Origin: Nitrospirota bacterium
Lineage (GTDB): Bacteria; JACPQY01
Reading direction: 5' to 3'
NCBI GenBank assembly: GCA_016180645.1
Contig: JACPAV010000034.1
Location: 1-57,061, forward strand
Length of the DNA: 57,061 bases
The notes under the pieces: generated by a model
What the model saw: only the letters and a program-made list of their open reading frames with translations
Told to the model about the DNA's origin: nothing
The model's database searches: none
Shown: piece after piece, positions 50,630 through 57,061 of the stretch
Layout of the letters: each line of letters opens with the position of its first letter
Position numbering within the stretch: the stretch's first letter is position 1
Made by a program: the position numbers and the translations under genes

Positions 50630-50944
50630 ATGAAAAGAACACCCTTCCTACTAGCATTGTCAACGGCCTTGGTGCTGGCCGCCTGCGCCGTTGCTCCGGC
50701 TCCCTTGGTCGGAACGCTCTACACGAATGTCTCCTACCCACGGCAGGTCTGGCACGGCCTGGAGACGTCGAAAAGAGGAGAAGCCTGCGCCTCAAGCATC
50801 TTGGGGCTCGTCGCCACCGGCGACGCCAGCATTGAGGCGGCGAAGAAGGATGCGGGGATTCACGAGGTGGCATCGGTGGACCACACCGGATCGAGCGTCC
50901 TCTTCTTCTATTCCACCTACTGCACGATTGTGACGGGCAAGTAG
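50630..50944 (+). CDS. TRL-like lipoprotein
   Basis: 104 residues from the ATG at 50630, with a perfect AAAGGAGG site. An extension to 50549 is not needed. Signal sequence MKRTPFLLALSTALVLAAC ends in lipobox LAAC. The mature part GEACASSILGLVATGDASIE and STYCTIVTGK match the TRL-like family of small outer-membrane lipoproteins (named after tRNA-associated loci in Leptospira). Function of the family is unknown. It is the third gene of the envelope set and is followed by about 230 bases before the WYL regulator. Confidence 0.85.
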   Translation: MKRTPFLLALSTALVLAACAVAPAPLVGTLYTNVSYPRQVWHGLETSKRGEACASSILGLVATGDASIEAAKKDAGIHEVASVDHTGSSVLFFYSTYCTIVTGK

Positions 50945-51018
50945 GTTCGCCTCGCCACGGGATGCGCGACAGAGTGGTTGGCCGTGGAGAAAGGATCGAC
51001 CTCGCGCTTGGTTGCGCC

Positions 51019-51099
51019 ATGTGTGCCTACTGCGAAGGGAAAGGAGGAGAAGAGAGACGTGCCATACTTGGAGATGGGCATATTTGGACTTTGACCTAA
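51019..51099 (+). CDS. Possible 26-residue cysteine-containing small ORF
   Basis: ATG at 51019 to TAA at 51097 encodes 26 residues starting MCAYCEGKGGEERRAILGDG. The CxxC pair and charged middle look protein-like. No ribosome site is close to the ATG, and no longer frame is available. It may be a relic or a small metal-binding peptide. Weakly supported. Confidence 0.2.
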   Translation: MCAYCEGKGGEERRAILGDGHIWTLT

Positions 51100-51173
51100 G
51101 CTGACCACCATATCCTGTAGGACAGCCGATGGGGGGGTGAGAGTGCTAGGCTCCGCGCTTTCTAGGGAGTAGG

Positions 51174-52184
51174 ATGACATTGAGTACGGGTGTAGTCACG
51201 CGGCCGCCGCTGGAACGGTTCTGGATCATTCATCGGAGCCTGCGCGCGGGTCGAACGGAGGACGGCGAACGGCCGAGCTGCACCTCGCTGGCGCGCCTCC
51301 TCGAGGTCTCCACGAAAACGGTCCAGCGGGACATCGATTTCATGCGGGACCGCCTCAAGGCGCCCATCGAATACCACCGCGAGTCGAAATCATGGCGGTA
51401 CATGCGCGATGACTACGCGTTTGCACTGAACAGCCTATCTGAAGAAGACCTCTTCGCCCTCATCTATGGGTGCCAGGTCCTCCAGAAAATCGGCGTGGGC
51501 GCTCTGGGTGACGAACTGCTGGCGCTGGCGAGGGAGACCAATCCTTCGAATCCGTCGGGAGAATCGTCCCTTGTGTCTTTCTCCGATGAACCGGGCGTCA
51601 TCCTCGATCCGGGCATCCTGCGCCCGGTCATCCAAGGCCTGCTCAGGCGAAGGCGGTTGGACATCACATACTTCACCATCTACCGGGAGGCCGTCACCCG
51701 GCGCCAGGTGGATCCCTACCACCTCGGGAGATACATGGGGCGCTGGTTCCTGATCGGGTACGACCACTTCCGGAAGGGCAGGCGCGTCTTCGCCGTCGCC
51801 CAGATCAAACAAGTGCGCGTTCTGCGGCAGACCTTCACGGTGCCTCCGGAATTCAACCCGAGAAAATACATCGGGGAGGATGGATTCAGCTTCGAGCGGC
51901 TGAGCGGCCCGGTGAAGGTGGAGCTGGCGTTCGAGAGGCAGGCCGGACTCGTAGCCCGTGAACTCATCTGGCACAAGACCCAGCGGTTCGAGGAAGGCGC
52001 CGACGGCCGCATCCATCTTATTTTCGAGACGAAAAACCTCCAGCAGGTGCTCCGATGGGTTCTGGCCCGAGGCGCGGACGTGGAGGTTGTGACCCCCGCG
52101 GAACTCCGGCGTGAAGCGTACAAGGTCTTGTCCAAGGCCGCAGGCTTCTACGCAGGCGACAACAACAATGGGGTCAAGTCTTGA
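51174..52184 (+). CDS. WYL-domain HTH transcriptional regulator; stop codon lies in a REP sequence
   Basis: 336 residues. An N-terminal HTH (SLARLLEVSTKTVQRDIDFM, about 37-56) and a linker precede a WYL domain with the variant WFL (PYHLGRYMGRWFLIGYDHF, about 180-198) and a WCX-like C-terminal part (VLRWVLARGADVEVVTP). Such proteins sense small ligands or nucleic acids and often control defence, mobile-element or metabolic genes. The ATG has a GGGAG site. The last residues NNNGVKS and the TGA are encoded by the left REP of the RAYT element (TGGGGTCAAGTCTTGA), so the C-terminus was defined by that element's insertion. It is not part of the polysaccharide operons. Confidence 0.85.
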   Translation: MTLSTGVVTRPPLERFWIIHRSLRAGRTEDGERPSCTSLARLLEVSTKTVQRDIDFMRDRLKAPIEYHRESKSWRYMRDDYAFALNSLSEEDLFALIYGCQVLQKIGVGALGDELLALARETNPSNPSGESSLVSFSDEPGVILDPGILRPVIQGLLRRRRLDITYFTIYREAVTRRQVDPYHLGRYMGRWFLIGYDHFRKGRRVFAVAQIKQVRVLRQTFTVPPEFNPRKYIGEDGFSFERLSGPVKVELAFERQAGLVARELIWHKTQRFEEGADGRIHLIFETKNLQQVLRWVLARGADVEVVTPAELRREAYKVLSKAAGFYAGDNNNGVKS

Positions 52185-53176
52185 ATTGGCATTGGTTGGG
52201 GGGCTGGACGGATGGCACGACCCCTTCGAACTCAGTTCCCCGGGGCCGATCACCATGTCATGAACCGGGGACTCGATCGCGCGCCTGTCTTCGAGACCCA
52301 CGCCGATCATCAGCGATTCACCGAGCTTTTTCAGGACATTTCTCAACGTTGGGGCGCGCGCATTCTCGCCTACTGTTGCATGACCACTCATTACCATCTC
52401 TTTCTACAACCCCCCGGCGGCAACCTTTCCCGCTTCATGCGCCATGTCGATGGAGTCTACACCCAACGACTCAACCGCAACCGGGGCCGCGACGGTCCCC
52501 TTTTTCGAGGGCGATACAAGGCTGTCCTGGTCGATGTCGATTCACACCTCCTTCAACTCGTCCGGTACATCCACCTCAACCCGGTCGAGGCGGGACTCGT
52601 CGAGACGGCTGGATCATACCCATGGAGCAGTCATGGTCTCTATCGCGCCCGGAGCAAGCCCACCTGGCTGGCTCATGAGGAAGTCCTGGGTCATTTTTCC
52701 GGGCTGAAGGCTTTTGAGGAGTTTGTGGCGCGGGGGAATGATATCGTCCTCAAGACGTTCTTGGATGGGCATCGGCGCAGCCCTTTCCTCGGCTCCGCGG
52801 ATTTCCTATCCCGGGCGCTTCGCAGAACCGCCTCGTCGCGGGAGCATCCGCGTAGGGAACGCGCGCCTCAGTTTCGGACGGTGGAGGACGTGAAGGACAC
52901 CGTCACCCGAGAATCGGGAGTGGGCCGGGAGGAGTTGGAGAGATGCCGGCCCGGACGGCGGAACGGGAGGGATCTGGCCATCTACTTGGCCGCCCGTTGC
53001 GCGGGCTTTAGCCATGGGGACATCAGGGGTGGTTTTAGTTTGACCGGCGGCAGTGCGATCACCCGTGCGTGTGCGCGGGTGGAACGGTCCCTCTCCCGAG
53101 ACCGGACTCTGCGCAAGCTCTATCGAGAGATCATGCAAAAGGTGGACTCACCTATGCCAATTCAAGACTTGACCCC
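52170..53176 (+). mobile_element. RAYT element 1: Y1 transposase gene framed by perfect 22-bp inverted REPs
   Basis: REP copies GGGGTCAAGTCTTGAATTGG (starting 52170) and its reverse complement (ending 53176) are perfect over 22 bases and enclose one transposase gene. The same REP makes the REPIN at 16899. RAYTs are usually single-copy genes that spread REP/REPIN sequences, here with an inverted REP on each side. AACAAT precedes the left REP and AAGGG follows the right one, as in element 2. Confidence 0.88.
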
Positions 53177-53294
53177 AAGGGTTTCCAAGCTGAACCTCCA
53201 TGGTGAAATCCCATGCAAGTGGGGGAGCGCCCACAGCGGTGGCGGGACCGAACGGGCTGCCCACGGCGAGCTCCCCGGGACCGAATTCACTTGA
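52212..53294 (+). CDS. RAYT (REP-associated tyrosine transposase, Y1 HUH family), read-through C-terminus
   Basis: 360 codons. Y1_Tnp domain: MNRGLDRAPVFE near the N-terminus, the HUH motif THYHLF (H60, H62), RGRYKAVLVDVD, and the catalytic Tyr in RYIHLNPVEAG (Y119). The core ends about residue 314. From residue 315 the frame runs through the right REP (PMPIQDLTPRV) and stops 118 bases later, so about 46 residues are read-through and the ancestral stop has been lost. Downstream parts after about 190 are similar to the second RAYT, with a C-terminal helix-rich region. RAYTs cleave single-stranded REP hairpins. No inactivating change is seen in the catalytic motifs. Confidence 0.88.
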   Translation: MARPLRTQFPGADHHVMNRGLDRAPVFETHADHQRFTELFQDISQRWGARILAYCCMTTHYHLFLQPPGGNLSRFMRHVDGVYTQRLNRNRGRDGPLFRGRYKAVLVDVDSHLLQLVRYIHLNPVEAGLVETAGSYPWSSHGLYRARSKPTWLAHEEVLGHFSGLKAFEEFVARGNDIVLKTFLDGHRRSPFLGSADFLSRALRRTASSREHPRRERAPQFRTVEDVKDTVTRESGVGREELERCRPGRRNGRDLAIYLAARCAGFSHGDIRGGFSLTGGSAITRACARVERSLSRDRTLRKLYREIMQKVDSPMPIQDLTPRVSKLNLHGEIPCKWGSAHSGGGTERAAHGELPGTEFT

Positions 53295-53577
53295 CGCGTC
53301 ACGTGTGGGCGAGTAGCGTGTCCAGCAGGATGCGAAGTACGGGGAGAGAAGGAGGGCCAGTGGTTTGAAAATCATCTCGGCCCCCCGGTCTACACGATTC
53401 CTCAACTCTCCTTGCGCATGCCGGAGAACAGATCCTGTTCGAATTCATGGTTCCATGGGATGGGCACTGACGAATGACCCCCGGGGGAGCGACGAGTTGC
53501 CGTTCGTGGTCCTTGAAGCAGATGCGTGGGGGGGCAGAGTTCAGTCAAGCGTTGCTAAACTTGACGGAGGGAACAAT
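53295..53577. other. Spacer between the two RAYT elements, no gene seen
   Basis: About 280 bases. A frame at 53365-53592 is open but begins without a ribosome site, has no recognisable protein features and ends in the left REP of element 2 (the same GVKS-stop as the WYL gene). I do not regard it as a gene, although a former gene truncated by insertion of the element is possible. Confidence 0.4.
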
Positions 53578-54622
53578 GGGGTCAAGTCTTGACTTGATAC
53601 TACTTGGAGCGATTTGATGGCGCGGCCGTTGCGAGTCGAATTTCCCGGGGCGTACTACCACGTGATGAACCGCGGCCTCGATCGGCAGCCGGTCTTCGAG
53701 CGGGAAGCCGATCATGGGCGATTCGTGGATCTGCTCGCGGATGTCGCGACGCGGTGGGACGTCAAAGTAATGGCCTATTGCTGTATGAAGACCCACTACC
53801 ATCTTTTCTTGCAGACCCCTCGCGGGAACGTGTCTCGGGTGATGAGACATGTGGACGGACTGTACACCCAGCGATTCAACCGGGCTCGCGGGCGTGACGG
53901 TCCGTTGTTCCGAGGCCGCTACAAGGCTCTTCTGGTGGATGCGGATGCCTACCTGTTGCAACTGGTCCGGTATATTCACCTCAACCCTGTTGAAGCCGGC
54001 GTGGCGAGGTCCGCGAGGGCCTACCCGTGGAGCAGTCACCCCTTGTACCTTGCCTCGAAGAAGCCGGGATGGTTGGCGTGGCAGGAGGTGCTGGGTCGAT
54101 TCTCGAACCTTGGCGCCTTCGAGCGGTTTGTGGCGGAGGGGAACGAGGCTGCGCTGAGGGACCATATGGAGAGTGGGCGTCGGAGCCCGTTTCTGGGGGA
54201 TGGGGGATTTCTTGCCGCGGCGATCAGGAGGGCCCGACCGTCTCGGGAGCATGCGCGGAAGGAACGGACCCCGCAGTTCCCCTCCTTGGGCGCCGTGGTG
54301 CAGGCGGTGATTCGGAAGACGGGTCGGACTTCACCGGAGATCGTGAAGGGGCGTCGGGGTCGGACGAACAACGCGCGGAACCTGGCGATCTACGTTTCCA
54401 GCCGGGTGGCGGGGTTTCCGAATGCGGAGATACGGCGGCATTTCGGCCTGGGGAGCGACAGCGCCGTGACGAAGGCGTGCGTTCGGGCCGACGGCTTGCT
54501 CCGTGCGGACGGGAGGGCCAAGAGGCTGTTGAAGGGGATCACCGCGCAGCAGGAGGCGCGTGAAGAACGTTCATGATCCGACGCAAGACGGGTCGAGAAG
54601 TATCAAATCAAGACTTGACCCC
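53578..54622 (+). mobile_element. RAYT element 2: Y1 transposase gene framed by near-perfect inverted REPs
   Basis: The left REP starts GGGGTCAAGTCTTGACTTGA at 53578. Its reverse complement ends at 54622 with one mismatch in 23 bases. The REP differs from that of element 1 after the first 15 bases (CTTGATAC compared with ATTGGCA), so the two transposases probably recognise different REP subtypes. A solo right end of this subtype, including the preceding CGAGAAG, occurs at 56448-56469. Confidence 0.87.
53617..54576 (+). CDS. RAYT (REP-associated tyrosine transposase, Y1 HUH family)
   Basis: 319 residues from the ATG at 53617 with GGAG 7 bases ahead. It is aligned end to end with the first RAYT: MNRGLDRQPVFE, HUH motif THYHLF (H60, H62), RGRYKALLVDAD and catalytic Y119 in RYIHLNPVEAG. 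The C-terminal region (residues about 215-310: VVQAVIRKTGR, NLAIYVSSRVAGF, HFGLGSDSAVTKA) resembles a DnaA-like or Chromosomal-replication-initiator-type HTH often found fused to this group. It ends 23 bases before the right REP, so this copy has kept its natural stop, unlike the first. Confidence 0.9.
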   Translation: MARPLRVEFPGAYYHVMNRGLDRQPVFEREADHGRFVDLLADVATRWDVKVMAYCCMKTHYHLFLQTPRGNVSRVMRHVDGLYTQRFNRARGRDGPLFRGRYKALLVDADAYLLQLVRYIHLNPVEAGVARSARAYPWSSHPLYLASKKPGWLAWQEVLGRFSNLGAFERFVAEGNEAALRDHMESGRRSPFLGDGGFLAAAIRRARPSREHARKERTPQFPSLGAVVQAVIRKTGRTSPEIVKGRRGRTNNARNLAIYVSSRVAGFPNAEIRRHFGLGSDSAVTKACVRADGLLRADGRAKRLLKGITAQQEAREERS

Positions 54623-54922
54623 AAGGGCACTTGATGTCATTTCCATGAACGTTGGAGTCAAGATTCCATGTTTCCCGGTCCAGGTTTTCCCCCGAGAAAC
54701 CGGAGAATCTGTTGACATCATGTGGAGATTCGATAGAGTACGCTCAAGGGAGACGGATACGGGGTCGTCTGAAGGGACCCCAAGGCACTTAAACGTTGTT
54801 AAAGTACGTTGCACTGCAAAGGGGAGGGAGCAGGATGACAGTGAGGGAGGGACCGCCAGTGGGTGGAGGATTGGGGAGCAAATGAATCTCGCCGGAGATT
54901 CCGTCTGCCTTTCGCCCGTTCA

Positions 54923-55011
54923 CCCCGTTAGAGGCCCCGTGGCTTGCCACGGGGTATCTTCGCTTCAGCACAAGCCCGGGGTCCGAAGCCCGGTGCGGGG
55001 ATCTAACGGGG
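54923..55011. mobile_element. 89-bp MITE-like element, second copy (CCCCGTTAGA ends, TTCA flanks)
   Basis: Ends CCCCGTTAGA and TCTAACGGGG are perfectly inverted and flanked by TTCA on both sides (54919-54922, 55012-55015), exactly as at 9110-9204. The first hairpin CCCCGTGGCTTGCCACGGGG is a perfect stem. The second is weaker (CCCGGGGTCC region). It is inserted in non-coding DNA. Confidence 0.8.
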
Positions 55012-55536
55012 TTCACCGGAATCTTTCATCGTTCAAGATTTTCCAAGTCAGTATATCCGTGGGGTCCCGATCCCCCATAGCCCTGCAAGATGGGCCCATA
55101 TTCGGGACCCCCGGTGCAAATTCTTCATGGCCTCACCTACTACGACGCAGAGACTTCATGGGATTTCGATTCGTCGTCCCCGAAACGGAGTGGAGGGGAC
55201 CGTACTTGGAGCTTTGCGGAGAGTGCGGTGAATTTTCTTCAACGAATTCCTCGCAACAATCCGCTGCCCGGCGATGCAAGGACTGAATGGTGTTTCCAAT
55301 CATCGTACCCCATGCCTAGGAGGGTATGGGGCCATGATATGTCGCCGCGCCCAGGATGGCGCGGCATGGACCATGGCCCGAAGCGCAGCGGAGGTGTGCT
55401 CCCAAACGTCTCCCGGGGGTCGGGCCAAGCGGTGCCGCGCTGTGTGGGTACCAGGGAGAATGGAGGGAGTCCGCCGCGTGGCGGATTCCCCCTTCTCAAG
55501 TTTCACGAAGTCCTGCGAAGGCAACGGGGAGCGAGT

Positions 55537-56152
55537 CCGTGGGGGCGTCCGCCAGCCGGCGGAGCCCCCCGGCAAATTTCTTTCGCCTTACGATTCACGA
55601 GTTCACTGGCTTACGGGTTCACGACTTGTGCGCGGAACGGGGAAAACCTTTTGTGTTCGTTCAACCCCCCCCATCCTGGCCTTCCCCCTCAAGGGGGGAA
55701 GGGGTGGTAGCCGCACTCCCTTGCCGAGGACGGTATGGGGCCATGACATGTCGCCGTGCCACGGACGGCGCGGCATGGAACATGGCCTTCATGGGTGCGT
55801 CTTCAGACGCAGGCGTAAAGCCTGCGCCTACCTCCTACCCCTTGAGGGTGAGGATTCAGGTGGGGGTGAACGCTTGCGTAAGCTCCATGCGAGTGGGGGG
55901 AGCGAACCGTCCGGAGTGCGTCTGTCCAGTGGCGGACGCCCCGGCAAATCAGAATACCCGCCGCCCGGTCCGCAAACGTCTCCCGCGGGCCGGGCCAAGC
56001 GGTGCCCTATCGATGCGAAGTCTCTATAGGAAAAATGCGAGTAAGGGGGAGCAGCCGGGGTTCGGGGCCGCAAAGCTCCGACCCCGGCAAATTTGCGTTC
56101 TCATGTGGGCACAAGGGAGTCCGAGGGCTGGACTGCACGGTCCGGCCCTCGG
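55537..56152. other. Four bulged hairpins of common architecture, possible structured RNA or REP variant
   Basis: Hairpins at 55537-55572, 55911-55944, 56055-56087 and 56121-56152. Each is preceded within 10 bases by GGGAG and followed directly by CAAAT or CAAGT. In at least three, a GC-rich lower stem of 6-8 bp is followed by a single unpaired base on the 5' side and an upper stem of 4-6 bp. Stem sequences differ (compensatory) while flanks stay fixed, the pattern expected of structure under constraint. Strand of any transcript is unknown. Confidence 0.5.
55634..55734. repeat. 99-bp-type direct repeat, copy 1 (101 bp)
   Basis: Starts GGAACGGGGAAAACCTTTTG and ends TTGCCGAGGACGGT. It contains the hairpin CCTTCCCCC-TCAAG-GGGGGAAGG. 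It differs from copies 2 and 3 by two extra C in a C-run and a few substitutions. Confidence 0.9.
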
Positions 56153-56220
56153 CAAGTCTCTTTCGCCCTACGATTCCCGGTTCACGGGATCACTGGCTCA
56201 CGGGTTCACGACTTGTGCGC

Positions 56221-56319
56221 GGAACGGGGAAAACCTTTTGTGCTCGTTCAACCCCCCATCCTGGCCTTCCCCCTCAAGGGGGGAAGGGGTGGTAGCCGCA
56301 CCCCCTTGCCGAGGACGGT
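56221..56319. repeat. 99-bp direct repeat, copy 2
   Basis: Identical to copy 3 over 99 bases as far as I can compare by eye. It is followed by AAAGCCTGCGCCTAC instead of the TATGGGG that follows copy 1. Confidence 0.9.
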
Positions 56320-56408
56320 AAAGCCTGCGCCTACCCCCTACCCCTTGAGGGTGAGGATTCATATGGGGCTGAACGCTGTTCTATCAACCCCAAAAGGAGG
56401 ACACCTCT

Positions 56409-56438
56409 ATGAAACGATTTTCGATGCACGGCACATGA
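56409..56438 (+). pseudogene. Truncated gene start with strong ribosome site (MKRFSMHGT)
   Basis: AAAGGAGG lies 8-9 bases before an ATG that begins MKRFS and stops after 9 residues, just before a solo REP end (56448). The bases ATGAAACGATTTTCGAT match the start region of the secreted protein at 48230 (ATAAAACGATTTTCGAT), suggesting that a related secreted-protein gene began here and was lost, probably through repeat insertion or deletion. Confidence 0.5.
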
Positions 56439-56447
56439 AACCGAGAA

Positions 56448-56469
56448 GTATCAAGTCAAGACTTGACCC
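56448..56469. repeat. Solo REP end related to RAYT element 2
   Basis: GTATCAAGTCAAGACTTGAC begins at 56448 and matches the right end of element 2, including the seven bases CGAGAAG before it. No inverted partner follows nearby, so it is a remnant or a single REP. Confidence 0.8.
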
Positions 56470-56526
56470 GTGCGCCGTTGACGATGCGGGGGGCGACCCC
56501 AAATGTGCAGGGATGGAAGGTTGGGC

Positions 56527-56613
56527 TTAGGCTTTGCGGAATAAGTACAAGGCAGTTCCCCCCACCACGATGGCTACGGTCAGCCCGAAAAGCGATGAAA
56601 GGATCAACTCCAT
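56527..56613 (-). CDS. 28-residue single-pass membrane peptide
   Basis: ATG at 56613 to TAA at 56527. The peptide starts MELILSSLFGLTVAIVVGGT and ends ALYLFRKA: one hydrophobic helix with a basic C-terminus. AAAGGG lies 7 bases ahead of the ATG, and the start is 3 bases after the stop of the 68-residue membrane protein, so the two form a mini-operon. Size and form are like small subunits that stabilise membrane complexes (for example CydX-type), but no sequence family is recognised. Confidence 0.5.
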   Translation of the reverse strand: MELILSSLFGLTVAIVVGGTALYLFRKA

Positions 56614-56616
56614 GCT

Positions 56617-56823
56617 CTACCCTTTCCAAATCTTATAAGCGATGAGAAGAAAAAGCAAGATCATGACCACGCCCATGCCCAGGGAAACCAGATATGTTCC
56701 GACACCGATTTCCGCCTTGAGAAAACGCAATCCCGTAGGCGTAGCAACCAGGATCAGGAATGAAATCTCGGCAAGCCTGAGAAAGAACTTCACGAAATCC
56801 GTCCGATCCCTTCCCGCTTCCAT
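56617..56823 (-). CDS. 68-residue two-helix small membrane protein
   Basis: The protein has a basic N-terminus (MEAGRDRTDFVKFFLRL), a first hydrophobic segment (EISFLILVATPTGLRFL) and a second (YLVSLGMGVVMILLFLLIAY), then KIWKG. ATG 56823 has only a weak ribosome site. A GTG at 56793 would give 58 residues without the charged leader. The gene lies in otherwise repeat-derived DNA and is followed immediately by the 28-residue membrane peptide. Function unknown. Confidence 0.5.
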   Translation of the reverse strand: MEAGRDRTDFVKFFLRLAEISFLILVATPTGLRFLKAEIGVGTYLVSLGMGVVMILLFLLIAYKIWKG

Positions 56824-56962
56824 CGAGTCCGGCTTCTATCAGGCTGGACATCGCGAGTCAAACGCTTTCATTAGGAGAGAGCCGAAAGCTGATAGCTGGA
56901 TGCTTGTGGGAATGCTCCTTGACGACTCACGCTTCACAATCCACCATTCACCCATGATGCGA

Positions 56963-57061
56963 GGAACGGGGAAAACCTTTTGTGCTCGTTCAACCCCCCA
57001 TCCTGGCCTTCCCCCTCAAGGGGGGAAGGGGTGGTAGCCGCACCCCCTTGCCGAGGACGGT
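56963..57061. repeat. 99-bp direct repeat, copy 3 (reaches the window edge)
   Basis: The same block as 56221-56319, ending with the last base of the window (GCCGAGGACGGT). It is preceded by different sequence, so only the 99-bp core is shared with the other copies. Further copies may lie beyond the window. Confidence 0.9.

Larger units (their letters stand above)
55325..56319. repeat. Two related non-coding units in tandem, built from shared blocks
   Basis: Unit 1 is about 55325-55733 and unit 2 about 55734-56319. In the same order both contain TATGGGGCCATGA(T/C)ATGTCG, a GCGCGGCATGGA palindrome, CAAACGTCTCCCG followed by GGGCCAAGCGGTGCC, one or more bulged hairpins ending CGGCAA(A/G)T, a CTACGATTC/TTACGATTC block, ACGACTTGTGCGCGGAACGG and a 99-bp terminal block. 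Unit 2 has extra hairpins and a GTAGGCGCAGGC-TTTA palindrome (complement strand) near 55800-55833. The order conservation argues for duplication of one structured unit. Confidence 0.72.
54577..56526. other. About 2 kb non-coding, repeat-built region
   Basis: No supportable gene. Several frames of up to about 320 codons are open on the plus strand, but they have no ribosome sites, read through hairpins and direct repeats, and are rich in Pro/Arg/Gly in the manner of GC-rich non-coding DNA. Contents in order: RAYT element 2's right end, MITE copy B (54923-55011), two related about 0.4-0.6 kb units with bulged hairpins and a 99-bp repeat each, a truncated gene start and a solo REP. Confidence 0.7.

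Noticed and set aside
53365-53592. 75-codon frame between the RAYT elements
   Set aside because: No ribosome site, no recognisable features, and its end is encoded by the REP. Possibly a relic but not supportable as a gene.
52170-54622. Ordinary insertion sequence with DDE transposase
   Set aside because: The proteins have the HUH (HYH) and single-Tyr motifs of Y1 transposases and REP-type ends, not DDE motifs or target duplications.
55537-56152. CRISPR array
   Set aside because: The repeated hairpins are irregularly spaced, their stems differ in sequence and there are no uniform spacers or cas genes.
55325-56319. Integron attC array or retron
   Set aside because: Bulged palindromes recall attC sites, but no R'/R'' core GTTRRRY was found, there are no cassettes and there is no integrase. 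No reverse transcriptase is present for a retron.
55356-56321. 321-codon plus-strand frame in the right-end repeat region
   Set aside because: It runs through hairpins and repeats twice over, with Pro/Arg-rich composition and no ribosome site. Treated as non-coding.

Overview
The window is GC-rich, Gram-negative-type chromosomal DNA that is almost entirely a surface-polysaccharide (O-antigen/exopolysaccharide) locus, followed by a smaller envelope-protein block and a repeat-rich, gene-poor right end. The Gram-negative assignment rests on Wzm/Wzt ABC export genes, lipoprotein signal peptides and a TRL-like lipoprotein. The mix of REP/RAYT families and the TRL-like protein suggest an uncultured deltaproteobacterial-like or related lineage, but no rRNA or universal marker gene is present, so this is only a guess.

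Layout. (1) 2-7117, rightward: end of a glycosyltransferase-like gene, an NAD-dependent sugar epimerase/reductase, a large ThDP enzyme of the acetolactate-synthase type, a polyprenyl-phosphate-type GT2, a YfhO-like membrane protein and a second GT2. (2) 7187-11832, leftward: two methyltransferases, a GT2 and a GT2-aminotransferase fusion. (3) 11965-15545, rightward: two large membrane proteins. (4) 15650-31662, leftward: a roughly 16 kb tightly packed run led by a MarR-like regulator whose start codon lies inside a palindrome, then Wzm, Wzt, a CgeB-like glycosyltransferase, CDP-glucose 4,6-dehydratase, an RmlC-like epimerase, an RmlD-RfbH fusion, GT2, GT4, UDP-sulfoquinovose synthase (SqdB-like), two methyltransferases, a GT-C-like protein and, beyond a repeat-bearing gap, an epimerase. 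(5) 31812-47552: further glycosyltransferases, an O-antigen ligase/polymerase-like protein, three methyltransferases, membrane GT-C-like proteins and a dTDP-L-rhamnose 4-epimerase-like protein. (6) 48230-52184: a secreted zincin-like protein, an outer-membrane-type lipoprotein, a TRL-like lipoprotein and a WYL regulator. (7) 52170-57061: two RAYT (REP-associated Y1) transposases framed by inverted REP sequences, then about 2 kb of structured, internally duplicated non-coding DNA and two tiny membrane-protein genes.

Working together: the cluster looks able to make CDP-3,6-dideoxy-4-keto sugars (dehydratase plus RfbH with a perfect C-X57-C-X1-C-X7-C iron-sulfur motif), to epimerise and reduce them (ascarylose-like) and perhaps to attach a two-carbon branch (YerE-like ThDP enzyme, yersiniose-like). 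It also looks able to supply UDP-sulfoquinovose and to assemble and methylate a glycan exported by Wzm/Wzt. Sulfoquinovose and 3,6-dideoxyhexose chemistry in one ABC-exported glycan locus is the most interesting biological proposal here.

A second theme is repeats. At least five unrelated families of small palindromic elements sit exactly at gene borders. Several carry an in-frame TGA that ends the neighbouring gene, and one 95-bp element appears to have inserted into a stop/start junction and to supply the start codon of a glycosyltransferase.
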